Part shown: piece after piece, positions 28,009-36,724 of the stretch
Layout of the letters: each line of letters starts with the position of its first letter
How positions within the stretch are numbered: the first letter of the stretch is position 1
DNA from: Bradyrhizobium roseum
GTDB taxonomy: Bacteria; Pseudomonadota; Alphaproteobacteria; Rhizobiales; Xanthobacteraceae
DNA length: 64,000 bases
Direction: 5' to 3'
NCBI RefSeq assembly: GCF_030413175.1
Contig: NZ_CP129212.1
Span: forward strand, 5,494,450 to 5,558,449
Notes under the pieces: generated by a model
The model's input: the letters and a program-made list of their open reading frames with translations, nothing else
Told to the model about the DNA's origin: nothing
Database searches by the model: none
Translations under genes and position numbers: made by a program

Positions 28009-28149
28009 TCGCCGTCCCTGCCTGGTGCGCGGTTGCGCACGGAGCAGGGACCCACAACCATCGAATTCGCATTTGAAGGAAGGAAGTGAGGCCACGATGA
28101 ACCCGATGCTTCTCGGCGTATGGGTCCCTGCGTTCGCAGGGACGACGCC
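28009..28149. repeat. Palindromic repeat, family B (gtccctgc...gcagggac)
   Basis: This is a two-hairpin repeat between livH and the binding-protein gene. The outer parts include GTCCCTGC...GCAGGGACCCACAACCATC and GTCCCTGCGTTCGCAGGGAC (28124-28143). A related copy lies at 60171-60297, next to the end of the P450 gene. It is a Bradyrhizobium-type intergenic palindrome that can fold at DNA or RNA level. Confidence 0.8.
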
Positions 28150-28175
28150 GTGTGTGTGTGTGTGTGTGTGTGTGT
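28150..28175. repeat. (GT)13 dinucleotide tract
   Basis: A perfect 26-base GT tract lies just after repeat family B and 24 bases from the stop of the binding-protein gene. It is outside any gene call, on the 3' side of the binding-protein gene and 5' of livH. Such tracts are rare in this kind of genome and prone to length change. Confidence 0.95.
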
Positions 28176-28199
28176 AATGTCTCTGAAAAAAGCGGACGC

Positions 28200-29444
28200 C
28201 TACTTCATCGGCCAGACGGGCTCGGCCACGGCGCCTTGCGGCGGTGAAATAGTGACGAACTTGCCGCCTCGATATTGCAGCAACACCGGGTCGGCGTCGT
28301 TGTTCTGGCCCATCTCGTCGAACTTCACGCGCTTCCACGGCATGATGGTCTGCTCGCCCGGGATTTCGGTCGCGGCCAGCGCGGTGCGAATCTTTTCGCC
28401 GTCGGTCGACTTGGCGCGATTGATGGCGTCTGCCAGCACGATCAGGGCCATGAACTCGCGCGACGTGTTGTCGTTCAAATCCTTGCCCGACTTCTCCTTG
28501 AACAGCGCGTTGATCGCGCCGACCATCGGCCGCTTGGCCGCGAGGTCGAGCGAAAAGCTGCCACGGGTGATCACGCCTTCGAGCTTGTCGCCGACGGCGT
28601 CGTACAGCGCCTTCTCGGAAAAGCCCGCAGCCTGCGCCACGATGGCGTTCGGTTTGTAGCCGAGTTCGGCCATGGTCTTGACCAGCAGAATGCCGTCGGT
28701 GGTGTAGCTCGAGGGCATCAGCACGTCGGCATTTGCCACCTTGAGCTGCTGCACTTCGGCCGACAGTGACGGCGTGTTGGAGCGGTACTTGATGTCGGCC
28801 ACGATCTTGTAACCGCGCTCCTTGGCGAGCTTGATCTGCGCATTGGCGGAGTCGGTGCCGAAAATCGTGTCCTCGTGGAACAGCGCCAGCGTATCGATCT
28901 TGGTGCCCTTCTTCTTCAGGGCATCGTAGAAGTCGAACATCGCCCTGGTGAACATCTCGTCATGGGGCGCGGCGCGGAAGAAGAATTTCAGGCCGCGGGT
29001 ATGCAGGCTCGGCGACGAGTTGTCGGCCGACAGGAACGGGATCTGATAGCGCTCGCAGGTCTGGCTGACCGTGACGGCGACTGAACTCTGATAGGTGCCG
29101 ACGATCGCGCAGACCTTCTCTTGCGTGATCAGGCGCTCGGCTTCGGCGCGACCCTTCTGGGGGTCGCCCTGGTGGTCGGCATAGATAAGACGGATCTTGG
29201 CCCCGCCGAGGCCCGACAGGCCTTCGCCCTTCGCCATCGGCAGGTCGAACTCGTGGTTCTTGTTGATGACGTCGAGCGCCGCCTCGTACGCCTTCTGCGC
29301 ATCGACGCCCTGCTGGGCGCTGGCGCCGGAGAGTGGATAGAGGACCCCGATCACCACTTCGGAAGTTTGTGCGCGGCTTGCGATCGGCGCGAGCGCGGCG
29401 ACGGCGGTGGCTCCAAGCAACACATTGCGGCGCGTGATGGTCAT
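28200..29444 (-). CDS. ABC transporter substrate-binding protein (HAAT family)
   Basis: The protein has 414 residues. The N-terminus TITRRNVLLGATAVAALAPI with the twin Arg and ending in ASRAQ suggests Tat- or Sec-dependent export. The mature part is the periplasmic-binding-protein fold of the Leu/Ile/Val family: VVIGVLYPLSG, IRLIYADHQGDPQKG, CAIVGTYQSSVAVTVSQ and IMPWKRVKFDEMGQN. It delivers ligand to LivHMGF. The gene is upstream of livH, and the gap between them contains repeat B and the GT tract. The ligand is not predicted. Confidence 0.92.
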   Translation of the reverse strand: MTITRRNVLLGATAVAALAPIASRAQTSEVVIGVLYPLSGASAQQGVDAQKAYEAALDVINKNHEFDLPMAKGEGLSGLGGAKIRLIYADHQGDPQKGRAEAERLITQEKVCAIVGTYQSSVAVTVSQTCERYQIPFLSADNSSPSLHTRGLKFFFRAAPHDEMFTRAMFDFYDALKKKGTKIDTLALFHEDTIFGTDSANAQIKLAKERGYKIVADIKYRSNTPSLSAEVQQLKVANADVLMPSSYTTDGILLVKTMAELGYKPNAIVAQAAGFSEKALYDAVGDKLEGVITRGSFSLDLAAKRPMVGAINALFKEKSGKDLNDNTSREFMALIVLADAINRAKSTDGEKIRTALAATEIPGEQTIMPWKRVKFDEMGQNNDADPVLLQYRGGKFVTISPPQGAVAEPVWPMK

Positions 29445-29524
29445 TACATCATCCCCTATGGTGAGACTTATTGATGAAACGGTTGGCGGTTACGGTAGAG
29501 CGCAAATGATCAGCATGAACTGCA

Positions 29525-30346
29525 TCAAAGCACGGCAAGTTGCTTGTTCATGAGGTCGGTCACCAGCATCAGCCCGGGCGCGTGCGTAATGGCAAACGGG
29601 ACCCTGGCGGCCGCGATCACCGATTGCGGTGTGACGCCACACGCCCAGAACACCGGAATTTCGTCGGCGCCCACCGGCACCGCATCACCGTAATCAGGCT
29701 TGTCGATGTCGGCGATGCCGATCGACCTGGGATGGCCGAGGTGAACCGGCGCGCCGTGCACCGAGGGAAAGCGCGAGGTGATCTGCACGGCGCGTATCGC
29801 GTCTGCCGGCTTGAACGGCCGCATCGACACCACCATCGGCCCCGCGAACGGTCCTGCGGAGCCGCAGGCGATATTGGTGCGGTACATCGGCACGCGCAGC
29901 TTGCGCTCGATGTGGCGGATCGGCAGACCCTCTGCCAGCAGCGCTTCCTCAAAGGAATACGAACAGCCGAGCACGAAGGCGACGAGATCGTCGCGCCAGT
30001 GCGCCAGGACATCGGTCGGCTCCTCCACCACTTCGCCGTCGCGCCAGACGCGATAGCGCGGCAGGTCGGTGCGGATGTCGAGATCGATGCCGAGCGCAGG
30101 GATTCTTGGGTCGCCGACATCTGACATGCCGATGATCGGGCACGGTTTTGGATTGAGCTGGCAGAACCGGTGAAACGCCCCCGCGAGCGTCTCGGGCAGG
30201 ATCACGAGGTTGCCCTGGACGAAACCGTTGGCGACGCCGGCGGTGGTATCAGCCATGCCGCTGCGGCAGGCGTGCCGTGCCGCCACGCTAGGCGATAAAT
30301 CCGCCGCATCGTGGCTGGGTTGCTCCGTCCTCGCCAAGCCGGTCAT
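29525..30346 (-). CDS. DUF1445 protein (putative hydro-lyase / D-glutamate cyclase-like)
   Basis: The protein has 273 residues from ATG 30346 (RBS GGGGACAACG); a longer frame is a shadow. The family marks are [68 protein letters not shown], and [13 protein letters not shown] near the end. Mammalian DGLUCY of this family makes 5-oxo-D-proline from D-glutamate; bacterial members are annotated as putative hydro-lyases. It is divergent from the LysR gene and downstream of the binding-protein gene, suggesting a role in the compound imported there. Confidence 0.85.
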   Translation of the reverse strand: MTGLARTEQPSHDAADLSPSVAARHACRSGMADTTAGVANGFVQGNLVILPETLAGAFHRFCQLNPKPCPIIGMSDVGDPRIPALGIDLDIRTDLPRYRVWRDGEVVEEPTDVLAHWRDDLVAFVLGCSYSFEEALLAEGLPIRHIERKLRVPMYRTNIACGSAGPFAGPMVVSMRPFKPADAIRAVQITSRFPSVHGAPVHLGHPRSIGIADIDKPDYGDAVPVGADEIPVFWACGVTPQSVIAAARVPFAITHAPGLMLVTDLMNKQLAVL

Positions 30347-30466
30347 CGTTGTCCCCGCTTCCAATCCTGTCGACATCCACTCCCGCATATGGCTATGATA
30401 ATGTCTAATCGTCTTTTCTAATCGTCTTCGATAATTCAGATTTATCAATCTGCAGGCTGAGGGTGC
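30347..30466. promoter_or_regulatory. Divergent promoter with 12-base tandem direct repeats
   Basis: The 120-base AT-rich space between the DUF1445 gene and the LysR gene has TCTAATCGTCTT at 30404-30415 and again at 30417-30428 (13-base period). The repeats are exact. They lie where a LysR regulator would control both directions, so they are candidate operator half-sites. This is inference. Confidence 0.6.
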
Positions 30467-31384
30467 ATGACTGATTTCAAGGCAATTGAGACCTTCATGT
30501 GGGTGGTGACGCTCGGCAGCTTCCGCGGCGCCGCCCAGAAGCTCAACACCACCCAGCCCGCGATCTCGCAGCGGATCGCCGGGCTCGAACGCGAGGTGGG
30601 CGTCAAGCTCCTGCAGCGCGACCGCCGCATGGTGCTGCCGACACCGAGCGGCCGCCAATTGATGGTCTATGCCGAGAAGCTGATGGGGCTGCGCTCCGAA
30701 ATGCTGGCGGTGGTCGGTGACCGCTCGTCGATGCGCGGCGTGCTAAGGCTCGGCGTCGCGGAGACCATCGTCCACACCTGGCTGACGCAGCTGATCAAGA
30801 ACGTCAATCACGCCTATCCAAATCTCTCACTGGAGATCGAGGTCGACATCACCTCGAATTTGCGCAACCGGCTGCTCGCGCAGGAAATTGAGCTCGCCTT
30901 CCTGCTCGGTCCCCTGACTGCGCCCGGCGTCAGCAACCGCGCATTGTGCGACTATCCGGTCGGCTTTCACGCCAGCCCTTCGCTCGGACTCGGCAACCGT
31001 CAACTGACGGTGCACGACCTGGCGACATTTCCCATCATCACCTTCTCGCGCAAAACCCCGCCCTACGAGATCGTGCGCTCGCTGTTCAACCGGCCGGACC
31101 TGCCGCCGATGCGACTGCACGCCAGCGCGTCGATCGCGACCGTCATTCATATGGCGATCGAAGGCCTCGGCATTGCCGTTATTCCGACCGCGATCGTCGA
31201 AAGCGAATTGGCCGACAGGCGGTTGCAATTGCTGTCGACCAACCTGCAACTGCCGCAGTTGACGTTTTCGGCGAGCTGGCTGGCCTCCCCGGATACGGTC
31301 GCGGTGGAACGCGTGGCCGAACTTGCCGCCAGTCTCGCGCAGGGCGGCGTCATTGTTGACGCGCCGCGCGAGGCGCGTCATTGA
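30467..31384 (+). CDS. LysR family transcriptional regulator
   Basis: The protein has 305 residues from ATG 30467. The N-terminal winged HTH has [43 protein letters not shown], the standard LysR signature. The effector domain follows, with [18 protein letters not shown] and the later [18 protein letters not shown]. It is divergent from the DUF1445 gene and upstream of the Zn-hydrolase by about 40 bases, so it probably controls this catabolic set. The inducer is unknown. Confidence 0.93.
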   Translation: MTDFKAIETFMWVVTLGSFRGAAQKLNTTQPAISQRIAGLEREVGVKLLQRDRRMVLPTPSGRQLMVYAEKLMGLRSEMLAVVGDRSSMRGVLRLGVAETIVHTWLTQLIKNVNHAYPNLSLEIEVDITSNLRNRLLAQEIELAFLLGPLTAPGVSNRALCDYPVGFHASPSLGLGNRQLTVHDLATFPIITFSRKTPPYEIVRSLFNRPDLPPMRLHASASIATVIHMAIEGLGIAVIPTAIVESELADRRLQLLSTNLQLPQLTFSASWLASPDTVAVERVAELAASLAQGGVIVDAPREARH

Positions 31385-31423
31385 AACAGCGTGTCTCGCG
31401 TATCGCTTGAACCCGGAACGACC

Positions 31424-32674
31424 ATGACCAAAATCGCCTCCAACCTGCAAATCGATTCCGCCCGGATGTGGGGCACCATTCACGAAACCGCCCAATTTGG
31501 CGCCACGCCGAAAGGCGGCGTGCGGCGGCTGACCCTCGGACCCGAGGACAAGCAGGTGCGCGACTGGTTCCGCAGCGCCTGCGAGGCCGCGGGGCTCGAA
31601 GTCCAGGTCGATACGCTGGGCTCGATGTTCGGCCTGCGCAAGGGCCGCGACATGTCGAAGGCGCCGATCGGCCTCGGCTCCCACCTCGACACGCAACCAA
31701 CCGGCGGCAAGTTTGACGGCGTGCTCGGCACGCTGGCGGCGCTCGAGGTGGTGCGCACGCTCAACGATGCCGGCATCGAAACCGAGACGCCGATCTGCAT
31801 CTGCAACTGGACCAACGAGGAGGGCTCGCGGTTCGCGCCGGCGATGATGGCCTCCGCGGCCTATGTCGGCGACTTCACCACCGATGACATTTTGTCGCGG
31901 AAGGATGCCGAGGGCGTCACGGTGGGAGAGGCGCTCGACAGCATCGGCTATCGCGGCGCCACCGCGGTCGGCACGCAGAAATTCTCCGGCTTCGTCGAAC
32001 TGCACATCGAACAGGGCCCGATCCTCGAGGCCGAAAACAAGACCATCGGCGTGGTCGATTCCGGCCAGGGCGTGCTGTGGTACGACGGCAAGATCACCGG
32101 CTTCGAGAGCCATGCCGGTTCGACGCCGATGCCGTTGCGCCGCGACGCGCTGGCGACGCTGTCGGAAATTGTGCTGGCGATGGAGGCGATCGCGAAGAAG
32201 CACGGCCCGAAGGCCGTCGGCACGATCGGCGAGGCCGTCATCGCCAATCCCTCGCGCAACGTCATTCCCGGCGAGATCGCCTTCACGCTCGACTGCCGCA
32301 GCGCGGACGCCGCCATCATGGAAGCGCTCGACAAGGATTTGCGCGCTGCCATTGCCGAGATCGCAGCACGCCGCAAGGTCGAGGTCCAGTTCGACCTGAT
32401 CTGGCGCAAGCCGCCGACGCATTTCAATCCAAAACTGGTGGACGCGGTGGAGAACGCGGCGAAGATGCTGGGCTACTCGCATCGCCGCATCACCTCCGGC
32501 GCCGGCCACGATGCCTGCAACCTGAACACGGTGATCCCGGCGGCGATGGTGTTCGTGCCCTGCAAGGACGGCATCAGCCACAACGAACTCGAAGACGCCA
32601 CGCAGGCCGATTGCGCGGCGGGCGCCAATGTGCTGATGCATACCGTGCTGGCGCTCGCTGGCGTCGCATCCTGA
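31424..32674 (+). CDS. Zn-dependent hydrolase, allantoate amidohydrolase / N-carbamoylase family
   Basis: The protein has 416 residues from ATG 31424 (MTKIASNLQIDS); an earlier frame start at 31391 adds 11 residues. M20-family metallopeptidase-like motifs are visible: GLGSHLDTQPTGGKFDG (metal His and Asp), NWTNEEGSRFAPAMM (acid pair), ELHIEQGPILE (His) and GAGHDACNL (His). Relatives are N-carbamoyl-L-amino-acid hydrolase, beta-ureidopropionase and allantoate amidohydrolase; they release ammonia and CO2 from carbamoyl groups. The substrate here is not fixed. The dehydrogenase gene follows 37 bases downstream. Confidence 0.9.
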   Translation: MTKIASNLQIDSARMWGTIHETAQFGATPKGGVRRLTLGPEDKQVRDWFRSACEAAGLEVQVDTLGSMFGLRKGRDMSKAPIGLGSHLDTQPTGGKFDGVLGTLAALEVVRTLNDAGIETETPICICNWTNEEGSRFAPAMMASAAYVGDFTTDDILSRKDAEGVTVGEALDSIGYRGATAVGTQKFSGFVELHIEQGPILEAENKTIGVVDSGQGVLWYDGKITGFESHAGSTPMPLRRDALATLSEIVLAMEAIAKKHGPKAVGTIGEAVIANPSRNVIPGEIAFTLDCRSADAAIMEALDKDLRAAIAEIAARRKVEVQFDLIWRKPPTHFNPKLVDAVENAAKMLGYSHRRITSGAGHDACNLNTVIPAAMVFVPCKDGISHNELEDATQADCAAGANVLMHTVLALAGVAS

Positions 32675-32711
32675 GAAACCAGACAGGCTGATAAATAGTT
32701 GAGGACATGCC

Positions 32712-33626
32712 ATGCGCGGAGTTTTCGTCGACGCCAATGAATCGCTGGCCGTCATTTTTGAGCGGCTTCAGGGGCCAGACGATCCGGAAGTGCGGATCAA
32801 CCGGGATCCCGACATCAAGCCGGAAGATTATCCCGCCATCCTCGATGGCGCCGAGATCGCGATCGTCGATCACACCGCGCTGCCGACCGATGTCGCGAAG
32901 AAGTGCACCGGCCTGAAGCATGTCGTGTTCCTCGGCACCGGCGCGCGCAGCTACATGAACCCGGAAGAACTCGCCGAGCTCGGCATCGAGGTGCATCTGA
33001 TCAAGGGCTATGGCGACACTGCCGTGGCGGAATGCGCCATCGCGCTGATGTGGGAAGGCGCGCGCGGGCTCGCCAAGATGGACCGCGGCATCCGCGCCGG
33101 CAACTGGCTGCGCGACGACGGCATGCAATTGACGGGCAAGACGCTCGGCCTGATCGGCTTCGGCGGCATCGCGTCCGAAGTCGCGCGCATCGCGCTCGGC
33201 GCCGGCATGCGGGTCATCGCCTGGAACCGGTCGCCGAAGAAGCATCCGAAAGTCAGCTTCGTCGAACTCGACGAACTGCTGGCGGAGAGCGACGTGATTT
33301 CGATTCATCTGCTGCTCAACGACGAGACGCGCGGCATGGTCTCGCGCGCCTGCATCGAGGCCATGAAGCTCGGCGTCATCCTGGTCAACACCGCGCGCGG
33401 CGCGATCGTTGACGAGGAAGCCATGATCGACGCACTGAAATCAGGCCAGATCCGCCATGCCGGTCTCGACGTCTTCAACATCGAGCCGCTGCCGGCCGAC
33501 CACCCGCTGACCAAGCTCGACAACGTGACGCTCTCGGCGCATTCCGCCTTCCGCACCCCGGAGGCCAGCGAGAATTTGATGCGCGCGGCGTGGGAGCACT
33601 GCCGGCGGGTGACGAAGGGAAACTAG
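32712..33626 (+). CDS. D-isomer-specific 2-hydroxyacid dehydrogenase
   Basis: The protein has 304 residues with RBS TTGAGGAC before ATG 32712. The NAD Rossmann motif is LGLIGFGGIASEVARIALG, preceded by the regulatory region LIKGYGDTAVAE. The catalytic residues appear as NTARGAIVDEEAMIDAL (Arg), IEPLPADHPL (Glu) and SAHSAFRTPEA (His). Family members reduce 2-oxoacids to D-2-hydroxyacids or the reverse. It likely acts on the carbon skeleton produced by the hydrolase before it. Palindromic repeat DNA follows it. Confidence 0.92.
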   Translation: MRGVFVDANESLAVIFERLQGPDDPEVRINRDPDIKPEDYPAILDGAEIAIVDHTALPTDVAKKCTGLKHVVFLGTGARSYMNPEELAELGIEVHLIKGYGDTAVAECAIALMWEGARGLAKMDRGIRAGNWLRDDGMQLTGKTLGLIGFGGIASEVARIALGAGMRVIAWNRSPKKHPKVSFVELDELLAESDVISIHLLLNDETRGMVSRACIEAMKLGVILVNTARGAIVDEEAMIDALKSGQIRHAGLDVFNIEPLPADHPLTKLDNVTLSAHSAFRTPEASENLMRAAWEHCRRVTKGN

Positions 33627-34010
33627 CCGCGACCCTCTTCCTTCTCCCCTTGTGGGAGAAGGTGGATCGCTGGCGCGCAGCGGCAGCGAGACGAATGAGG
33701 GGTTCTCTCCGCGAGTCACGTTCGGTGAGAAATCCCTCATCCGGCGCTTGGCGCCACCATCTCCCACAAGGGACAAGGGAAAAAGCGTTCACCAACGCGC
33801 AGCTTCTGCATGTCAAATCACGCGTCATGACGACCGCGTTATCTTCTCACATTCGCGTGTGAATGCCCCATTCACTGTGTCGCACCGTTTGGCTCATTTG
33901 TCACAGTCTGGTCCGCTGCCGAAATTGCTAATCGATTCGGACGACAGGTTGGTGCAGCAAAGCGGGCGCCGCTGCACCGGCCAAACCAGACAGCAAGGGA
34001 GAATAACAAA
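33627..34010. other. Intergenic region containing repeat C and the DUF3551 promoter
   Basis: About 380 bases without a gene. The first 155 bases are repeat C. The rest (33790-34000) has no gene motif, and probably holds the promoter of the GTG-initiated DUF3551 gene, which has an AAGGGAG box 11 bases before the start. Confidence 0.6.
33637..33781. repeat. Palindromic repeat, family C (ttctccccttgtgggagaagg)
   Basis: A 145-base two-armed repeat: one end is CTTCTCCCCTTGTGGGAGAA, the centre has TGAGGGGTTCTCTCC and ATCCCTCATCCGGCGCTTGG, and the other end is the inverse TCTCCCACAAGGG. Relatives are at 34361-34513, a 31-base fragment at 35311-35341, and 51935-52110. It fills most of the gap between the dehydrogenase gene and the DUF3551 gene. 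Confidence 0.85.
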
Positions 34011-34301
34011 GTGCGCAAGATCATTGGAACCGCAGGATTTGTCGCGATCATGTTCACGGCGTTTCCGGCATCCGCTCATTCGACGGCGCCTTACGATTAT
34101 GCCTACTGCCTGCAAGGCAAGAATTACGGCCTTCCGGGCCTGTGCCAATTCACCAGCTACCAGCAATGCATGACGACGGCGTCAGGTACAACGGCCTTCT
34201 GCGCGAAGAATCCGCGGTTGGCGTTTCGTACGGATGGATTCCAGCCGCACGGGCTGAATCATCACGACAAGAACTACCGCTCGCACGTACCGGCGAGGTG
34301 A
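34011..34301 (+). CDS. DUF3551 secreted protein
   Basis: The protein has 96 residues starting at GTG 34011 after RBS AAGGGAG. Residues 1-23 are a signal peptide (RKIIGTAGFVAIMFTAFPAS|AH). The mature part has the DUF3551 signature with four Cys: YCLQGKNYGLPGLCQFTSYQQC then FCAKNPRLAF. This small family is common in Bradyrhizobium and relatives and has no known function. The four Cys probably form two disulfides in the periplasm. Confidence 0.85.
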   Translation: MRKIIGTAGFVAIMFTAFPASAHSTAPYDYAYCLQGKNYGLPGLCQFTSYQQCMTTASGTTAFCAKNPRLAFRTDGFQPHGLNHHDKNYRSHVPAR

Positions 34302-34644
34302 GCGAATGAGCGCGGCGGGTTCGCCGATCATCCAACTGAAATCGTAGCGATCGATGGCTCTTCCCTTGTCCTTGTGGGAGAAGGTGCCGGAGCGAAGCGT
34401 AGGCGGATGAGGGGTTCTCTCCGGGAATTCTAAAGTGAGAGGGGTGCTCGTGGAGAGACCCCCTCATCCGGCGCTTCGCGCAACCTTTTCCCAAAAGGGG
34501 AGAAGGAAGAAGAGCGCTCCGCGCCACATGGCCCGACCACATCCGGAGAATAAAATAATCGCGCCGGGCTGACGCATTTGAACCCAGCAACAGTGCCTTG
34601 CGACAACAGACAGCGTCGTGCGTGCCGCTGTCCATGAGGTTCAT
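34302..34644. other. Intergenic region, repeat family C
   Basis: About 340 bases between the DUF3551 and SUFU genes. Bases 34361-34513 are a full copy of palindromic repeat C (CTTGTGGGAGAAGGTGCCGG, AGACCCCCTCATCCGGCGC, CAAAAGGGGAGAAGGAAG). No gene is seen. Confidence 0.75.
34361..34513. repeat. Palindromic repeat, family C, second copy
   Basis: It shares the CTTGTGGGAGAAGG start, the TGAGGGGTTCTCTCC centre and the CCTCATCCGGCGCTTCG arm with 33637-33781, but the centre differs in sequence. This suggests a common ancestor and later drift. Confidence 0.8.
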
Positions 34645-35289
34645 ATGCTATCACTTTTCAAGAGGCCGTTGTTCGATCGGGGCAGCCCCACCGCGGCCGC
34701 GGATTTCCATGCGCAACGGCTTGCGATCTATGAGCGCGAGCTCGGCGAACGCGACCATACGTTTCTCGACCCCGGCGACAGCCGTATCGACATCCACGCC
34801 TTCGGCCGCGATTTCGTGCCGGATTGCGAAGACGGTTCGGACGAGGGCTACGTTCTCCTGACCAACGGCATGAGCGAGCGGCACATGGCCGTTCCGTCAC
34901 AGGCAGACGTGAGGCGCCGCGCCGAACTGATGTGGTATGTCCGCGAGGCGACAACGGAAACCAGCACCAACCTGCGCTGGCTCGCGACCGTGCCGTTCAT
35001 CGACAGCACCTGGTTCGGGTTCGGACACCGCCTGCCGATGCCCGCGCCGCCGGTCGCCGGCACCGATTTCAAAACATTCCTGTTTCTCACGCCGATCATC
35101 GCCCCGGACCAGCGCATCGCGGAGACGCTCCAGGTCGCCGGCGACCCGGTGGAGATTCTGACCGTCAACCTGATCTCCGACCGCGAATATGAATTGATCA
35201 AACGCGAAGGCCTCGACGCGTTTCTCGATCTGCTCGACGAAAACGATTATCCCGCGATCTTCGATCCGGCGCGGAAATCGTACGTGTAG
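34645..35289 (+). CDS. Suppressor-of-fused (SUFU) domain protein
   Basis: The protein has 214 residues from ATG 34645 (MLSLFKRPLFDRG). It matches the SUFU domain by its pattern: VLLTNGMSERHMAVP, RAELMWYVRE, NLRWLATVPFIDSTWFGFGHRLPMP, KTFLFLTPII and LLDENDYPAIFDPARKSYV at the end. Bacterial SUFU proteins are of unclear function; in some genomes they act as immunity proteins to polymorphic toxins, but no toxin gene is next to this one. It stands alone between repeats. Confidence 0.82.
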   Translation: MLSLFKRPLFDRGSPTAAADFHAQRLAIYERELGERDHTFLDPGDSRIDIHAFGRDFVPDCEDGSDEGYVLLTNGMSERHMAVPSQADVRRRAELMWYVREATTETSTNLRWLATVPFIDSTWFGFGHRLPMPAPPVAGTDFKTFLFLTPIIAPDQRIAETLQVAGDPVEILTVNLISDREYELIKREGLDAFLDLLDENDYPAIFDPARKSYV

Positions 35290-35361
35290 TGTCCGCAACG
35301 GAGGCGATCTCTTCCTTCTCCCCTTGTGGGAGAAGGTGGACAGCTACGCGCCACACACGCG

Positions 35362-35468
35362 ACCCTCATCCTGAGGAGACCGCGGAGCGGTCGTCTCGAA
35401 GGATGGCCACGGGCGAGATCGGTGCCTTCATGGTTCGAGACGGCGCTGGCGCGCCTCCTCACCATGAG
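35362..35468. repeat. Palindromic repeat, family D (cctcatcctgaggag...caccatgagg)
   Basis: It begins CCCTCATCCTGAGGAGACCG and ends CTCCTCACCATGAGGG, with GTCTCGAAGGATG and TGGTTCGAGACGGCGC inside. Related copies are at 37519-37628, 41557-41658, 53038-53092 (half copy), and 55370-55470. It lies just beyond the end of the tartrate dehydrogenase gene. Confidence 0.85.
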
Positions 35469-35475
35469 GGATCGC

Positions 35476-36555
35476 CTACTCTACCATCTCCGCGACCGCC
35501 TTGCCGCACGCAACCGTATCGGCATTGCCGCCGAGATCCCGCGTACGCAACGTGCGTTCACCCAGCGTGCGCTCGATGGCGCCGACGATGGCCGCTGCGG
35601 CCTGCTTCTCGCCGAGATGCTCCAGCATCATCGCGCCGGACCAGATCATGCCGATCGGGTTGGCGATGCCCTGCCCTGCGATGTCAGGCGCCGAGCCATG
35701 CACCGGCTCGAATACCGACGGGAAATGGCCTTCCGGATTGATGTTGCCCGACGGCGCGATGCCGATGGTGCCGGTGCAGGCCGGGCCGAGATCGGACAGG
35801 ATGTCGCCGAACAAATTGGAGCCGACCACGACGTCGAACCAGTCCGGATGCAGCACGAAGTTCGCGGTGAGAATGTCGATGTGGTACTTGTCCCACTTCA
35901 CCTTCGGATAGTTTTTCGCCATCGCCTCGACGCGCTCGTCCCAATAGGGCATCGTGATCGAAATGCCGTTGGACTTGGTCGCCGAGGTCAAATGTTTCTT
36001 CGGCCGCGACTGCGCCAGCTCGAACGCGAACTTCAAAATACGATCGACACCCACGCGCGTCATCACCGTCTGCTGGGTGACGAATTCGCGGTCGGTGTCC
36101 GGGAACATCCGCCCGCCGACCGATGAATACTCACCCTCGGTATTTTCGCGCACCACCCAGAAATCGATATCGCCGGGCTTGCGGTTGGCGAGCGGCGACG
36201 GCACGCCGGGCATCAGCCGTACGGGGCGCAGATTGACGTACTGGTCGAACTCGCGGCGGAACTTGATCAGCGAGCCCCACAGCGAAATGTGATCCGGGAT
36301 TTTCGCCGGCCAGCCGACCGCGCCGAAATAGATCGCGTCATGCTTGCCGATTTTTGCCTTCCAGTCCTCCGGCATCATCTCGCCGTGCTTCTCGTAATAG
36401 TCCCAGGACGCGAAATCGAAATGGTCGAAATGCACGGCCACGCCATGCTTTTTCGCGGCCGCCTCCAGCACGCGCAGGCCCTCCGGAACCACCTCCTTGC
36501 CGATGCCGTCTCCGGGAATGACCGCGATCCGATACTGCTTTTTGGCGCTGCTCAT
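35476..36555 (-). CDS. Tartrate / D-malate dehydrogenase (IPMDH family)
   Basis: The protein has 359 residues with an AAGGAAACTC box before ATG 36555. It is a member of the isocitrate/isopropylmalate dehydrogenase family: IAVIPGDGIGKEVVPEGLRVL at the NAD end, VRENTEGEYSSVGGR in the substrate loop, SDLGPACTGTIGIAPSGNI, and EPVHGSAPDIAGQGIANPIG. The loop residues fit the tartrate dehydrogenase/D-malate decarboxylating group rather than leucine synthesis. It converts D-malate to pyruvate and CO2, or tartrate to oxaloglycolate, with NAD. The gene is divergent from the SDR gene. Confidence 0.87.
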   Translation of the reverse strand: MSSAKKQYRIAVIPGDGIGKEVVPEGLRVLEAAAKKHGVAVHFDHFDFASWDYYEKHGEMMPEDWKAKIGKHDAIYFGAVGWPAKIPDHISLWGSLIKFRREFDQYVNLRPVRLMPGVPSPLANRKPGDIDFWVVRENTEGEYSSVGGRMFPDTDREFVTQQTVMTRVGVDRILKFAFELAQSRPKKHLTSATKSNGISITMPYWDERVEAMAKNYPKVKWDKYHIDILTANFVLHPDWFDVVVGSNLFGDILSDLGPACTGTIGIAPSGNINPEGHFPSVFEPVHGSAPDIAGQGIANPIGMIWSGAMMLEHLGEKQAAAAIVGAIERTLGERTLRTRDLGGNADTVACGKAVAEMVE

Positions 36556-36724
36556 CGAGAGTTTCCTTGTCTTCGCTGGGCCGGCTAATGCCGCTTATTT
36601 CATGGCCTTGCAATGGACCAAACCCGCCCGTTGCGCAACGCTGCACTGCAATGTTGACCGCCACGGCGCCGCGAGCCTAACAATTGCGGCTCCCTTTCCT
36701 GCCCTCACCCAAGCGAGAAATCCC

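Noticed and set aside
28150..28175. GT tract as a phase-variable coding switch
   Set aside because: It is outside every supported coding region; only a regulatory effect is possible.
29525..30658. Long N-terminal extension of the DUF1445 protein
   Set aside because: The extension overlaps the divergent LysR gene and its DNA-binding domain, and the ATG at 30346 has a good RBS.
33637..35468. Recurrent palindromes as a CRISPR array
   Set aside because: Repeats are dispersed, palindromic over more than 80 bases and have no regular short spacers; no cas genes are seen.
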